Origin: Lachnospiraceae bacterium
GTDB taxonomy: Bacteria > Bacillota > Clostridia > Lachnospirales > Lachnospiraceae
Reading direction: 5' to 3'
Assembly: GCA_017615375.1 (NCBI GenBank)
Contig: JAGAAH010000033.1
Location: 1-5,093, forward strand
Length of the DNA: 5,093 bases
The notes beneath the pieces are model-generated. The model worked only from the letters and a program-made list of their open reading frames with translations. It ran no database searches and was not told where the DNA came from. Both the position numbers and the translations under genes were made by a program. Within the stretch, counting starts at the first letter, position 1. Every line of letters begins with the position of its first letter. Positions 1-4,954 of this stretch are shown here, piece after piece.

Positions 1-1
1 A

Positions 2-184
2 AAGCCGGAAGATTGCCTTATGGTAGGTAATGACGTGGATGAAGACATGGTAGCGGCGAATCTTGGAATGAAGGTATTCTTGCTTACGGATTGTATGATT
101 AATAAATCAAGTAAGGATATAGAAGAATTCCCGCATGGGGGATTTGATGAATTAAGCGAATACATAGCTAAAATTAGTGGATAA
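2..184 (+). CDS. HAD-family hydrolase, C-terminal part (5' end outside window)
   Basis: The final 60 codons of a gene that begins before the window, ending at TAA 182-184. The visible residues include MVGNDVDEDMVAANLGMKVF (visible residues 7-26), which fits motif IV of haloacid dehalogenase-like hydrolases: the GND..ED acidic pair binds Mg2+, and the following A..LGM helix and hydrophobic strand close the Rossmann-like core. The ending G-G-F-x-E-L is typical of the C-terminal helix of clostridial HAD hydrolases. The catalytic DxD motif and the cap domain lie outside the window, so substrate class (phosphoglycolate-like, sugar phosphate, nucleotide) cannot be assigned. The next gene starts 61 bases on, so co-transcription is possible but not shown. 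Confidence 0.85.
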   Translation, partial: KPEDCLMVGNDVDEDMVAANLGMKVFLLTDCMINKSSKDIEEFPHGGFDELSEYIAKISG

Positions 185-208
185 TATTTTCTTTTTGTGA
201 GAAAATAT
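184..208 (+). other. AT-rich hairpin between HAD gene and isochorismatase-like gene
   Basis: ATATTTTCT (184-192) and AGAAAATAT (200-208) form a perfect 9-bp stem around a 7-base loop, starting on the last base of the HAD stop codon. Only two of the pairs are G-C or C-G, and no run of T follows on either strand. It is therefore a weak candidate for a terminator and could equally be an mRNA 3'-end stabiliser or chance in AT-rich DNA. Confidence 0.3.
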
Positions 209-245
209 ATATACAGTATCGTGGGATATATAGAAGGAGGATTTT

Positions 246-761
246 ATGAAAGTAATAGTTATGGACACACAGAAAGGCCTTGTTGTCGATGCGCTTTATA
301 ATTACGAGAACTTTGTAAAGAATGTTGCTAAGATTATTGAAGTTGCAAGAGAAAACAATGTTGAGGTTTTGTATGTGCAGCATGATAACGGAGCGGTTCT
401 TGTACCGGGTAACGAGCTTTACGAGATAGCGGACGAATTTAAGCCTAATCCGGGTGAGAAGACATTCGTTAAGCACGAAGGCAGCTGCTTTAGCAATAAG
501 GATTTAAGAGAATATCTTGAAAGTGCTAAGGAAGATACTCTTATGATTATGGGACTTATTACGAATTATTGCGTGGACACAACGGTAAAAGCGGCTCACG
601 AGCGTGGATATAAGGTAGTAATTCCTGCAGAGACCAATTCTGCATTTGACAATGAATACTTTGATGCCGAGACAGCATATAAGTATTGCAATGAGGATGT
701 ATGGCCGGAGATTGCGGATTGCGTTACGATGGACGAAGCAATTGCCATGTTGAAGAAATAA
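246..761 (+). CDS. Isochorismatase-like cysteine hydrolase
   Basis: A 171-residue cytoplasmic protein of the isochorismatase-like hydrolase superfamily, close to the usual family length. The catalytic triad is visible: Asp7 in the first strand (VIVMDTQ), Lys76 in the block KHEGSCF, and the nucleophile Cys109 in GLITNYCVD, where the family normally has a cis-peptide before the Cys loop. The conserved QHDNG stretch (45-49) is present. The Asp-x-His...His metal site of true nicotinamidases (PncA) is not evident, so a YcaC/EntB-like or uncharacterised amidohydrolase role is more likely. The substrate cannot be read from sequence. The start is set by AAGGAGG at 234-240, 5 bases upstream of ATG. 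It heads a run of four closely spaced genes, 20 bases before the LUD gene. I found no convincing promoter just upstream. Confidence 0.9.
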   Translation: MKVIVMDTQKGLVVDALYNYENFVKNVAKIIEVARENNVEVLYVQHDNGAVLVPGNELYEIADEFKPNPGEKTFVKHEGSCFSNKDLREYLESAKEDTLMIMGLITNYCVDTTVKAAHERGYKVVIPAETNSAFDNEYFDAETAYKYCNEDVWPEIADCVTMDEAIAMLKK

Positions 762-767
762 AAGTTT

Positions 768-773
768 CGGAGG
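768..773 (+). promoter_or_regulatory. Ribosome binding site that fixes the LUD gene start
   Basis: CGGAGG lies 8 bases before ATG 782. The reading frame is open further upstream to ATG 701, but that start lies inside the preceding gene and lacks a comparable site. The site therefore supports 782 as the start. Confidence 0.8.
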
Positions 774-781
774 TTACCAAA

Positions 782-1411
782 ATGCATAAGATGATAATTA
801 AGAGAAACGAATTATTGGCCAAGAAAGTTATTAAGGGCCTTGAATCAAGAAATATGAAGGGTTATTATGCTGCAGACAGAGAAGAAGCTTTAAGAATCGC
901 ATTAAGCTTAATTCCGGAGCAGTCATCCATAACCATGGGCGGATGCGTAAGTGCCCGTGAGATAGGTCTTGTTGATGCGCTTATGAACGGCAACTATAAT
1001 TTCATAGATAGAGACGCAGCAGAAGATAAGAGAAAAGCCGTATTACAGGCGTACGACGTAGATTTCTTCTTATCATCCGTTAACGCAATGACGGATGACG
1101 GTGTCCTTATCAATATCGACGGTAATGCCAATCGTGTATCCGCAATTGCATACGGCCCGAGAAAAGTGCTTTTCATCGTAGGTATGAATAAGGTTTGTAA
1201 CGATGTGGACAGCGCAATGAAGCGCGCAAGAAATGTGGCAGCCCCTGTTAATGCACAGAGATTTGGACTTTCTACGCCTTGTTCAGAGATTGGTTCTTGC
1301 ATGAACTGCAAATCTCCTGATACAATTTGCTGTCAGTTCCTTGTAACAAGATATTCACGTCACGAGGACAGGATTCATGTAATCCTCGTTAACGATAATC
1401 TTGGATTCTAG
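782..1411 (+). CDS. LUD-domain protein (lactate utilization-like, stand-alone) with C-terminal Cys cluster
   Basis: A 209-residue cytoplasmic protein of the LUD (formerly DUF162) family, related to LutC and the LUD part of LutB. Visible family blocks are the N-terminal helix with Ala-Leu pairs, the GGCVSAREIG loop (53-62), and the signature NAMTDDGVLINIDG (101-114) followed by NRVSAIAYGP (117-126) and VGMNK (133-137). The C-terminal segment carries Cys167, Cys173, Cys176, Cys183 and Cys184 in a C-x5-C-x2-C-x6-CC pattern. Similar C-x-x-C-x-S-P-x-x-I-C tails occur in stand-alone clostridial members and could bind a metal or Fe-S cluster; this is inference. No lutA or lutB partner is present, so a role in lactate oxidation is unproven. 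It sits 20 bases after the cysteine hydrolase gene and 31 bases before the next gene, suggesting one operon. Confidence 0.85.
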   Translation: MHKMIIKRNELLAKKVIKGLESRNMKGYYAADREEALRIALSLIPEQSSITMGGCVSAREIGLVDALMNGNYNFIDRDAAEDKRKAVLQAYDVDFFLSSVNAMTDDGVLINIDGNANRVSAIAYGPRKVLFIVGMNKVCNDVDSAMKRARNVAAPVNAQRFGLSTPCSEIGSCMNCKSPDTICCQFLVTRYSRHEDRIHVILVNDNLGF

Positions 1412-1442
1412 ATGGATGGTTTGGGATTAAGCATTAGGGTGA

Positions 1443-2078
1443 ATGAAAATGGTATCGGATTTATTGATAAAAGTGCTCGACAGAGGTAAAAATGCCGAAT
1501 ACTATGGCGGCGATCAGGGCTGGTTTGAGACAAAGACTGCTAAGGACTATGGCTGTGGGGTTATTGCGCTTGCCAATGTCATAATTACACATGAAAGAAT
1601 GACGGACCGGAAGAATCCCGGAATTCTTAAAGTAGAAAAGTCGAGATATATGCAGGTTGCAGAAGCTTTAAGAAAGAAGTATCTTCCGATAATTCCAAAG
1701 CTTGGCATAAGCGGAATCGAGCTTGCAATAGGGGCTAATGCTTATTTTTTTAAAAACGGCTTAAATGTAACTGCACGTTGGGGCGTAAAGCCTAATAATC
1801 TGTGGAAATCGGTGGATAGGATGCTTAAGAATAACTGGCCGGTCATTCTTGCTATAGGGCCTAATAATACACTTATAGGTAAAAAAAGTCTGGAGCTTAT
1901 GGGTGCGGAATCGAATTCGACGGCAAGAGCGCATTATGTAACAATAACCGCAGCTGACGAAGAGTCGATAACGGTTTCATCATGGGGCAGCAAGTATGTA
2001 ATTTTAAAGGAAGACTACGAAGCATATATGAAGAAGACCAGTAATCCTTTGTTCAGTAATATATTGTATATAAAATAA
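1443..2078 (+). CDS. C39/papain-like cysteine peptidase-fold protein, cytosolic, function unknown
   Basis: A 211-residue protein that resembles C39-like (papain-fold) families but which I cannot name. The N-terminal block DQGWFETKTAKDYGCGVIAL (24-43) places Cys38 in a GCG turn followed by a small-residue helix, as for a papain-type nucleophile. His164 sits in AHYVTIT, and 15 residues later comes V-S-S-W-G (178-182). In papain the equivalent segment is N-S-W and in C39 proteins often D-P-W, so Ser179 occupies the place of the third catalytic residue. Gln25 is a possible but distant oxyanion residue. No signal peptide, membrane segment, GG-leader or ABC transporter is present, so bacteriocin processing is unlikely. 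Start choice is uncertain: ATG 1443 lies almost on top of the AGGGTGA site (1436-1442), and ATG 1449 (Met3) has better spacing. It is 32 bases before the channel gene. Confidence 0.65.
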   Translation: MKMVSDLLIKVLDRGKNAEYYGGDQGWFETKTAKDYGCGVIALANVIITHERMTDRKNPGILKVEKSRYMQVAEALRKKYLPIIPKLGISGIELAIGANAYFFKNGLNVTARWGVKPNNLWKSVDRMLKNNWPVILAIGPNNTLIGKKSLELMGAESNSTARAHYVTITAADEESITVSSWGSKYVILKEDYEAYMKKTSNPLFSNILYIK

Positions 2079-2110
2079 GCAAGCACTTTTTTAGGAAAGC
2101 AGGAGAAACT

Positions 2111-2935
2111 ATGGACTATAAGAGCTTTAAGAAAAAAGTCTTTAATATGATTGAAGTGGGATTTATTGAGGATATAATCGGCAGAGGGTACGATATTCTC
2201 AATCTGTCCCTTATAGTTATTAATCTTGTTGTAAGTATAATGATGACATTCGATGATATCATGGCTTCGTATAAGGGAATACTTACAACGGTAGAGACTA
2301 TAACGGTAACCTTCTTCCTAATTGATTATATACTTAGGCTATGGACTGCTGACTGCTTATTCCCTAAGGATAAGAAAGCAGTGGCGATTCTTAAGTACCA
2401 GTTTTCGTTTAACGGTCTTGTAGATTTATTATCTTCCGTACCGTTTTTCTTGCCGTTTGTATTTCCTGCAGGAGTATCCGCATTCAGAATCTTCAGAGTG
2501 GTAAGACTATTTAGAATCTTCCGTATTAATGCTTACTTTGATTCCATTAATGTAATAGGTCAGGTATTAAAGAGTAAAGCAAAGCTCCTTATTTCCTCAC
2601 TTTTTGTGGTGCTTATGCTTATGCTTGCGGCAAGTCTATGTATGTACAGCCTTGAACATGAAGCACAGCCGGAAGCTTTTAATAACGCTTTTTCAGGTAT
2701 ATGGTGGGCAGAGAACACTCTTCTTACCGTAGGATACGGAGACATTTACCCTATAACTCCTATGGGGCGAATTATGGCAATGGTTATTACTTTACTCGGT
2801 GTCGGAATGGTTGCAATCCCGACAGGTATTATCTCGGCGGGATTTGTTGAGTGGTATGAGAAAATGAAGAAATATCATTCGGATAAGGACGAGCTTGATA
2901 AGATATATAGCAGAAGCGATGAAACTGATGATTAA
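2111..2935 (+). CDS. Voltage-gated potassium channel, six-transmembrane, Ion_trans family
   Basis: A 274-residue inner-membrane protein with the full Kv layout. S1 is about 29-46, S2 about 58-78 with Asp72, S3 about 102-118 with Asp105, and S4 about 122-140 with Arg126, 129, 132, 135 and 138 at three-residue spacing. S5 is about 156-180, the pore helix about 192-205, the selectivity filter TVGYGD 206-211, and S6 about 221-248 with glycines for gating. The filter is the canonical K+ signature, and the five regularly spaced arginines predict true voltage sensing. The C-terminal tail is only about 25 residues, acidic and charged, with no cyclic-nucleotide or RCK domain. The channel should assemble as a homotetramer and pass K+ down its gradient. 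AGGAG (2101-2105) lies 5 bases before ATG. It is the last gene before a long hairpin, so likely the end of the operon. Confidence 0.93.
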   Translation: MDYKSFKKKVFNMIEVGFIEDIIGRGYDILNLSLIVINLVVSIMMTFDDIMASYKGILTTVETITVTFFLIDYILRLWTADCLFPKDKKAVAILKYQFSFNGLVDLLSSVPFFLPFVFPAGVSAFRIFRVVRLFRIFRINAYFDSINVIGQVLKSKAKLLISSLFVVLMLMLAASLCMYSLEHEAQPEAFNNAFSGIWWAENTLLTVGYGDIYPITPMGRIMAMVITLLGVGMVAIPTGIISAGFVEWYEKMKKYHSDKDELDKIYSRSDETDD

Positions 2936-2940
2936 AAGAA

Positions 2941-2975
2941 TAAGCAGTATGGTCTATAGAGAACCATACTGCTTA
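2941..2975 (+). terminator. Perfect 13-bp hairpin, probable terminator after the channel gene
   Basis: TAAGCAGTATGGT (2941-2953) pairs perfectly with ACCATACTGCTTA (2963-2975) around a 9-base loop, beginning 6 bases after the channel stop. The following + strand bases (AGATTTAATTT) make an imperfect T tract, so termination may be partial. On the - strand the stem is followed by TTCTTTTAAT, a better T tract, although no convergent gene is visible. Read-through into the small gene at 3016 is plausible because I see no clear promoter between. Confidence 0.7.
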
Positions 2976-3015
2976 AGATTTAATTTGCTAAGTTGATTAT
3001 TGAAGGAGTGACATT

Positions 3016-3198
3016 ATGACTTCATGGTTAATTAATAATGCAGGAACAATTGTAATAACGATTATACTACTTGCTGTTGTTACGGTAATAATATATTCAA
3101 TGATAAAAGCAAAGAAGCAGGGCAAGTCGCACTGCGGAGGCAACTGCTCACATTGTAAAATGTGCGCATCTTGCCATACAGACGAGAATAAGCAGTAG
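3016..3198 (+). CDS. FeoB-associated Cys-rich membrane protein
   Basis: A 60-residue protein with one N-terminal membrane segment (about 10-30, rich in Ile, Val and Leu), a short basic stretch KAKKQGK (31-37), and a Cys-rich tail. The tail has Cys40, Cys44, Cys47, Cys50 and Cys53 in the pattern C-x3-C-x2-C-x2-C-x2-C, ending with a His next to the last Cys. This layout and the H-C-G-G-N-C-x-H-C core match the small FeoB-associated proteins usually encoded next to feoB ferrous-iron transporters in Firmicutes. The positive-inside rule places the Cys tail in the cytoplasm, where it could bind iron or a cluster. No feoA or feoB is in this window, so this copy is an orphan here. GGAG at 3005-3008 lies 7 bases before ATG. 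It could be co-transcribed by read-through from the channel gene. Confidence 0.8.
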   Translation: MTSWLINNAGTIVITIILLAVVTVIIYSMIKAKKQGKSHCGGNCSHCKMCASCHTDENKQ

Positions 3199-3207
3199 GA
3201 GATGAGT

Positions 3208-3222
3208 TTGAAAGCGCTTTTA
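3208..3222 (+). promoter_or_regulatory. cre-like operator (CcpA/LacI-family site)
   Basis: TTGAAAGCGCTTTTA fits the Bacillus-type catabolite responsive element consensus WTGAAARCGYTTWNN at every specified position and contains the perfect 10-base palindrome AAAGCGCTTT (3211-3220). It lies 88 bases before the glycosyltransferase-like start and overlaps a possible -35 (TTGAAA, 3208-3213). A CcpA or other LacI-family regulator binding here would most simply repress the downstream gene. The match to consensus is seen directly; the regulator is inferred. Confidence 0.6.
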
Positions 3223-3255
3223 TATTAGGCTATGTTATGGTAAAATAACTATAAT
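3208..3255 (+). promoter_or_regulatory. Probable promoter region for the glycosyltransferase-like gene
   Basis: Several overlapping sigma-A-like elements are present and I cannot choose among them. TTGAAA (3208-3213) is 17 bases from TATGTT (3231-3236). TGGTAAAAT (3238-3246) is an extended -10 of the TGnTAAAAT type. A perfect TATAAT stands at 3250-3255 but lacks a good -35. Any of these would give a leader of roughly 50 to 75 bases before ATG 3311. Confidence 0.5.
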
Positions 3256-3280
3256 TCGTGATTATTATTGCGTAAAATAA
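3240..3280 (+). repeat. Two direct copies of GTAAAATAA, 32 bases apart
   Basis: GTAAAATAA occurs at 3240-3248 and 3272-3280. Each copy is preceded by TTAT, 1 and 3 bases away respectively, so each unit is also a loose inverted repeat (TTAT...ATAA). The 32-base period is about three helical turns, which would put both copies on one face. AT-rich DNA makes chance a real alternative. Confidence 0.35.
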
Positions 3281-3310
3281 TGGTTTGATACCCGGAAGGA
3301 AGCAGAAGAT

Positions 3311-4810
3311 ATGGAAAAGTCAAAAGTTATATTCGGTAATGAAATGAGCAATAAGGTGGTTAAGAAAGCTGTTAGCTCTAAGAATAAGTTTGCTCGTAAA
3401 TATGGAGACGATACGAATAAGTCATATCCTACATATATCGAGGAGAATCCTTACATCGGCAAGAGCCTCGGCGTAATGAACGTACTTGTGGGAGACCTTG
3501 ATAAAAACGCTCACTTCGACAGATCAAAGCATCCGGACGGATTGCCGGAAGCTACATGGGATACCGAGAAGGGAATCATCGTAGGAAATATCCGTATGGG
3601 ATTCGGCCATTACAGAATATCGATGGCAATTGCATCTGCGGCTCACCATATGGGCTATACGCCTTATTGGATGGATCTTAATTCATATGGTGAAACAACC
3701 TGTACCAAGGTTATCGGTGCGCAGAATGACTTGTATTCCATGGGTTCGAGATTATCGAAGTATAAGCTTTTTAATAAATTCATCTGGGAACCATTAAATT
3801 ACGAAGGCTTCAGAGCGCTTTCTTACAACGCATCCGATCAGAAGAATGCAGAGCTTATGGCGCCTGTATATAAGAATGTGCCTAAGGATATTCCGGTTGT
3901 AGGTACGCATGTATGGCCTGCACAGGCAGCCATTCATGCCGGAATGAAGTATGTCGTCAACGCAATTCCTGATAACTGGCCGATGGCACTGCATTTATCG
4001 GAAGGCAGTATCCATACAATCCAGTGTCAGAACGCATATATGGGATATAAGATTTTAAACGGCATGGAGAAGGACAAGGTTCTTAAACCTATGCCTGAAG
4101 GAAGTCTTTATTATACAGGTCACTACATCGATCATGAGCTTGTAGCCAATATAGAAGAAGACTGCAAGAAAAGAATGGATAGAAAAGTTAACGGCAAGCC
4201 TATGAGATTCTTACTTACAATTGGCGGTGCCGGAGCACAGAAGGAGATATTTGCGGAGATTATCAAGTACCTTCTTCCTAAGATTAAAGCCAATAAGGCA
4301 GTACTTTACGTAAATGTCGGAGATTATAAGAATGTCTGGGATGAGCTTATGAAAGAAATCCCTGAGATGAAAGCGGTATCAACCGTGCATTTCGATGATT
4401 TCGTAGAGACAACGACCTTTGCGGAAAAAGCGCTTAACGAGGATGTGACGGGAATCCACGGATTCTGGCATAAGAATATATTTGAAGCGGTATATGCGAC
4501 AAATCTCTTAATGAGAAGTGCAGACGTACTTGTAACAAAGCCTAGTGAATTGGCATTTTACCCTGTTCCGAAGCTCTTTATCAAGAGAGTCGGTAAGCAC
4601 GAGATGTGGGGTGCAATCCATTCGGCGGAAATGGGTGACGGTACGCTTGAATGCCGTGATATTCCGCATACATTGCAGATGATAGACTTATTCATGAATA
4701 GCGACTTATTAAAGGATATGTGTGATTCCATTATCCGTAATAAGGGCGTGGGCTTATATGACGGAGCATATAAGGTTGTAGAGCTTGCAATGGCAAAGAA
4801 AAATAAATAA
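3311..4810 (+). CDS. GT-B-fold glycosyltransferase-like protein (MurG/MGDG-synthase-like), function unknown
   Basis: A 499-residue protein with no signal peptide or clear membrane helix. Features of a GT28-type GT-B enzyme are visible. After an N-terminal extension of about 85 residues, a strand-loop-helix reads GNIRMGFGHYRISMAIASAA (92-111), matching the G-x-G-H-x-R loop of MGDG synthase and UgtP-like enzymes. The C-terminal half begins with a strand and glycine turn, FLLTIGGAGAQ (300-310), and carries MRSADVLVTKPSELAFYPVP (401-420), which parallels the AD-h-h-h-x-K-P-G...E...P nucleotide-sugar site of this group, with Ser for the usual Gly after KP. The family suggests glycosyl transfer to a lipid or cell-wall precursor at the membrane face; donor and acceptor are unknown. 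It is longer than typical UgtP or MurG. AAGGA (3296-3300) lies 10 bases before ATG. It is monocistronic, with its own promoter region and terminator. A catalytically altered relative is possible. Confidence 0.6.
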   Translation: MEKSKVIFGNEMSNKVVKKAVSSKNKFARKYGDDTNKSYPTYIEENPYIGKSLGVMNVLVGDLDKNAHFDRSKHPDGLPEATWDTEKGIIVGNIRMGFGHYRISMAIASAAHHMGYTPYWMDLNSYGETTCTKVIGAQNDLYSMGSRLSKYKLFNKFIWEPLNYEGFRALSYNASDQKNAELMAPVYKNVPKDIPVVGTHVWPAQAAIHAGMKYVVNAIPDNWPMALHLSEGSIHTIQCQNAYMGYKILNGMEKDKVLKPMPEGSLYYTGHYIDHELVANIEEDCKKRMDRKVNGKPMRFLLTIGGAGAQKEIFAEIIKYLLPKIKANKAVLYVNVGDYKNVWDELMKEIPEMKAVSTVHFDDFVETTTFAEKALNEDVTGIHGFWHKNIFEAVYATNLLMRSADVLVTKPSELAFYPVPKLFIKRVGKHEMWGAIHSAEMGDGTLECRDIPHTLQMIDLFMNSDLLKDMCDSIIRNKGVGLYDGAYKVVELAMAKKNK

Positions 4811-4824
4811 TATAAAGACATTTT

Positions 4825-4867
4825 ATGCCACTTTTAGTCTGGAAAAGAATAAAAGTGGCATTTTGTT
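4825..4867 (+). terminator. Intrinsic terminator of the glycosyltransferase-like gene
   Basis: ATGCCACTTTTA (4825-4836) pairs with TAAAAGTGGCAT (4850-4861) to give a 12-bp stem with a 13-base loop. The base of the stem is GC-rich and is followed directly by TTTGTT. The hairpin starts 14 bases after the stop codon. Confidence 0.85.
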
Positions 4868-4870
4868 AAC

Positions 4871-4886
4871 TACTAAAATATTAGTA
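4871..4886. promoter_or_regulatory. Operator half 1: 16-base near-palindrome upstream of the -35
   Basis: TACTAAAATATTAGTA is palindromic except for one mismatched pair (positions 7 and 10), with half-site TACTAA/TTAGTA. It lies 3 bases upstream of the TTGACA -35 and matches the second operator at 15 of 16 positions. Confidence 0.75.
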
Positions 4887-4889
4887 ATA

Positions 4890-4919
4890 TTGACATTTTG
4901 TCGTAAAAATTACTAATAT
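4890..4919 (+). promoter_or_regulatory. Promoter of the flavin reductase family gene
   Basis: A consensus -35 TTGACA stands at 4890-4895. The best-placed -10 is TAATAT (4914-4919) after an 18-base spacer, or ACTAAT (4912-4917) after 16. Either choice lies inside the second palindrome, so a bound regulator would block RNA polymerase. The start codon is about 30 bases beyond the predicted transcription start. Confidence 0.7.
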
Positions 4920-4926
4920 ATTAGTA
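4911..4926. promoter_or_regulatory. Operator half 2: perfect 16-base palindrome over the -10
   Basis: TACTAATATATTAGTA is its own reverse complement. It covers the predicted -10 and lies 40 bases centre to centre from the first copy, about four helical turns. The arrangement suits repression by a dimeric winged-helix regulator such as a MarR or HxlR/DUF24 protein. The regulator is not in view, so the family is inference. Confidence 0.8.
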
Positions 4927-4954
4927 GTAAGCTACGGATGAGGAGGAACTGATT

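Noticed and set aside
185..233. Promoter for the four-gene run
   Set aside because: The region is rich in TATATA-like strings but none has a -35 at proper spacing, so I could not support a specific promoter.
174..476. Open frame on the - strand, 100 codons
   Set aside because: Antisense to the well-supported cysteine hydrolase gene; the composition (Ile, Asn, Tyr, Lys-rich) is that of AT-rich antisense noise.
246..761. Nicotinamidase (PncA) assignment
   Set aside because: The catalytic Asp-Lys-Cys triad fits the superfamily, but the metal-binding Asp/His set expected of nicotinamidases is not seen.
701..781. N-terminal extension of the LUD protein from ATG 701
   Set aside because: It would overlap the end of the cysteine hydrolase gene by 61 bases, has no family similarity, and the GGAGG site clearly serves ATG 782.
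994..1311. Open frame on the - strand, 105 codons
   Set aside because: It lies fully inside the LUD gene in antisense, has no recognisable domain, and I see no ribosome site to support it.
1443..2078. Bacteriocin-processing C39 peptidase
   Set aside because: No ABC transporter domain, double-glycine precursor or membrane helix is present in or near the gene.
2973..3000. Promoter for the small Cys-rich gene (TTAAGA, 16 bases, GATTAT)
   Set aside because: Both elements match only 4 of 6, the -35 overlaps the hairpin arm, and transcription would begin inside the ribosome binding site.
4558..4821. Open frame on the - strand, 87 codons
   Set aside because: Antisense to the end of the glycosyltransferase-like gene, with no domain features or supporting context.
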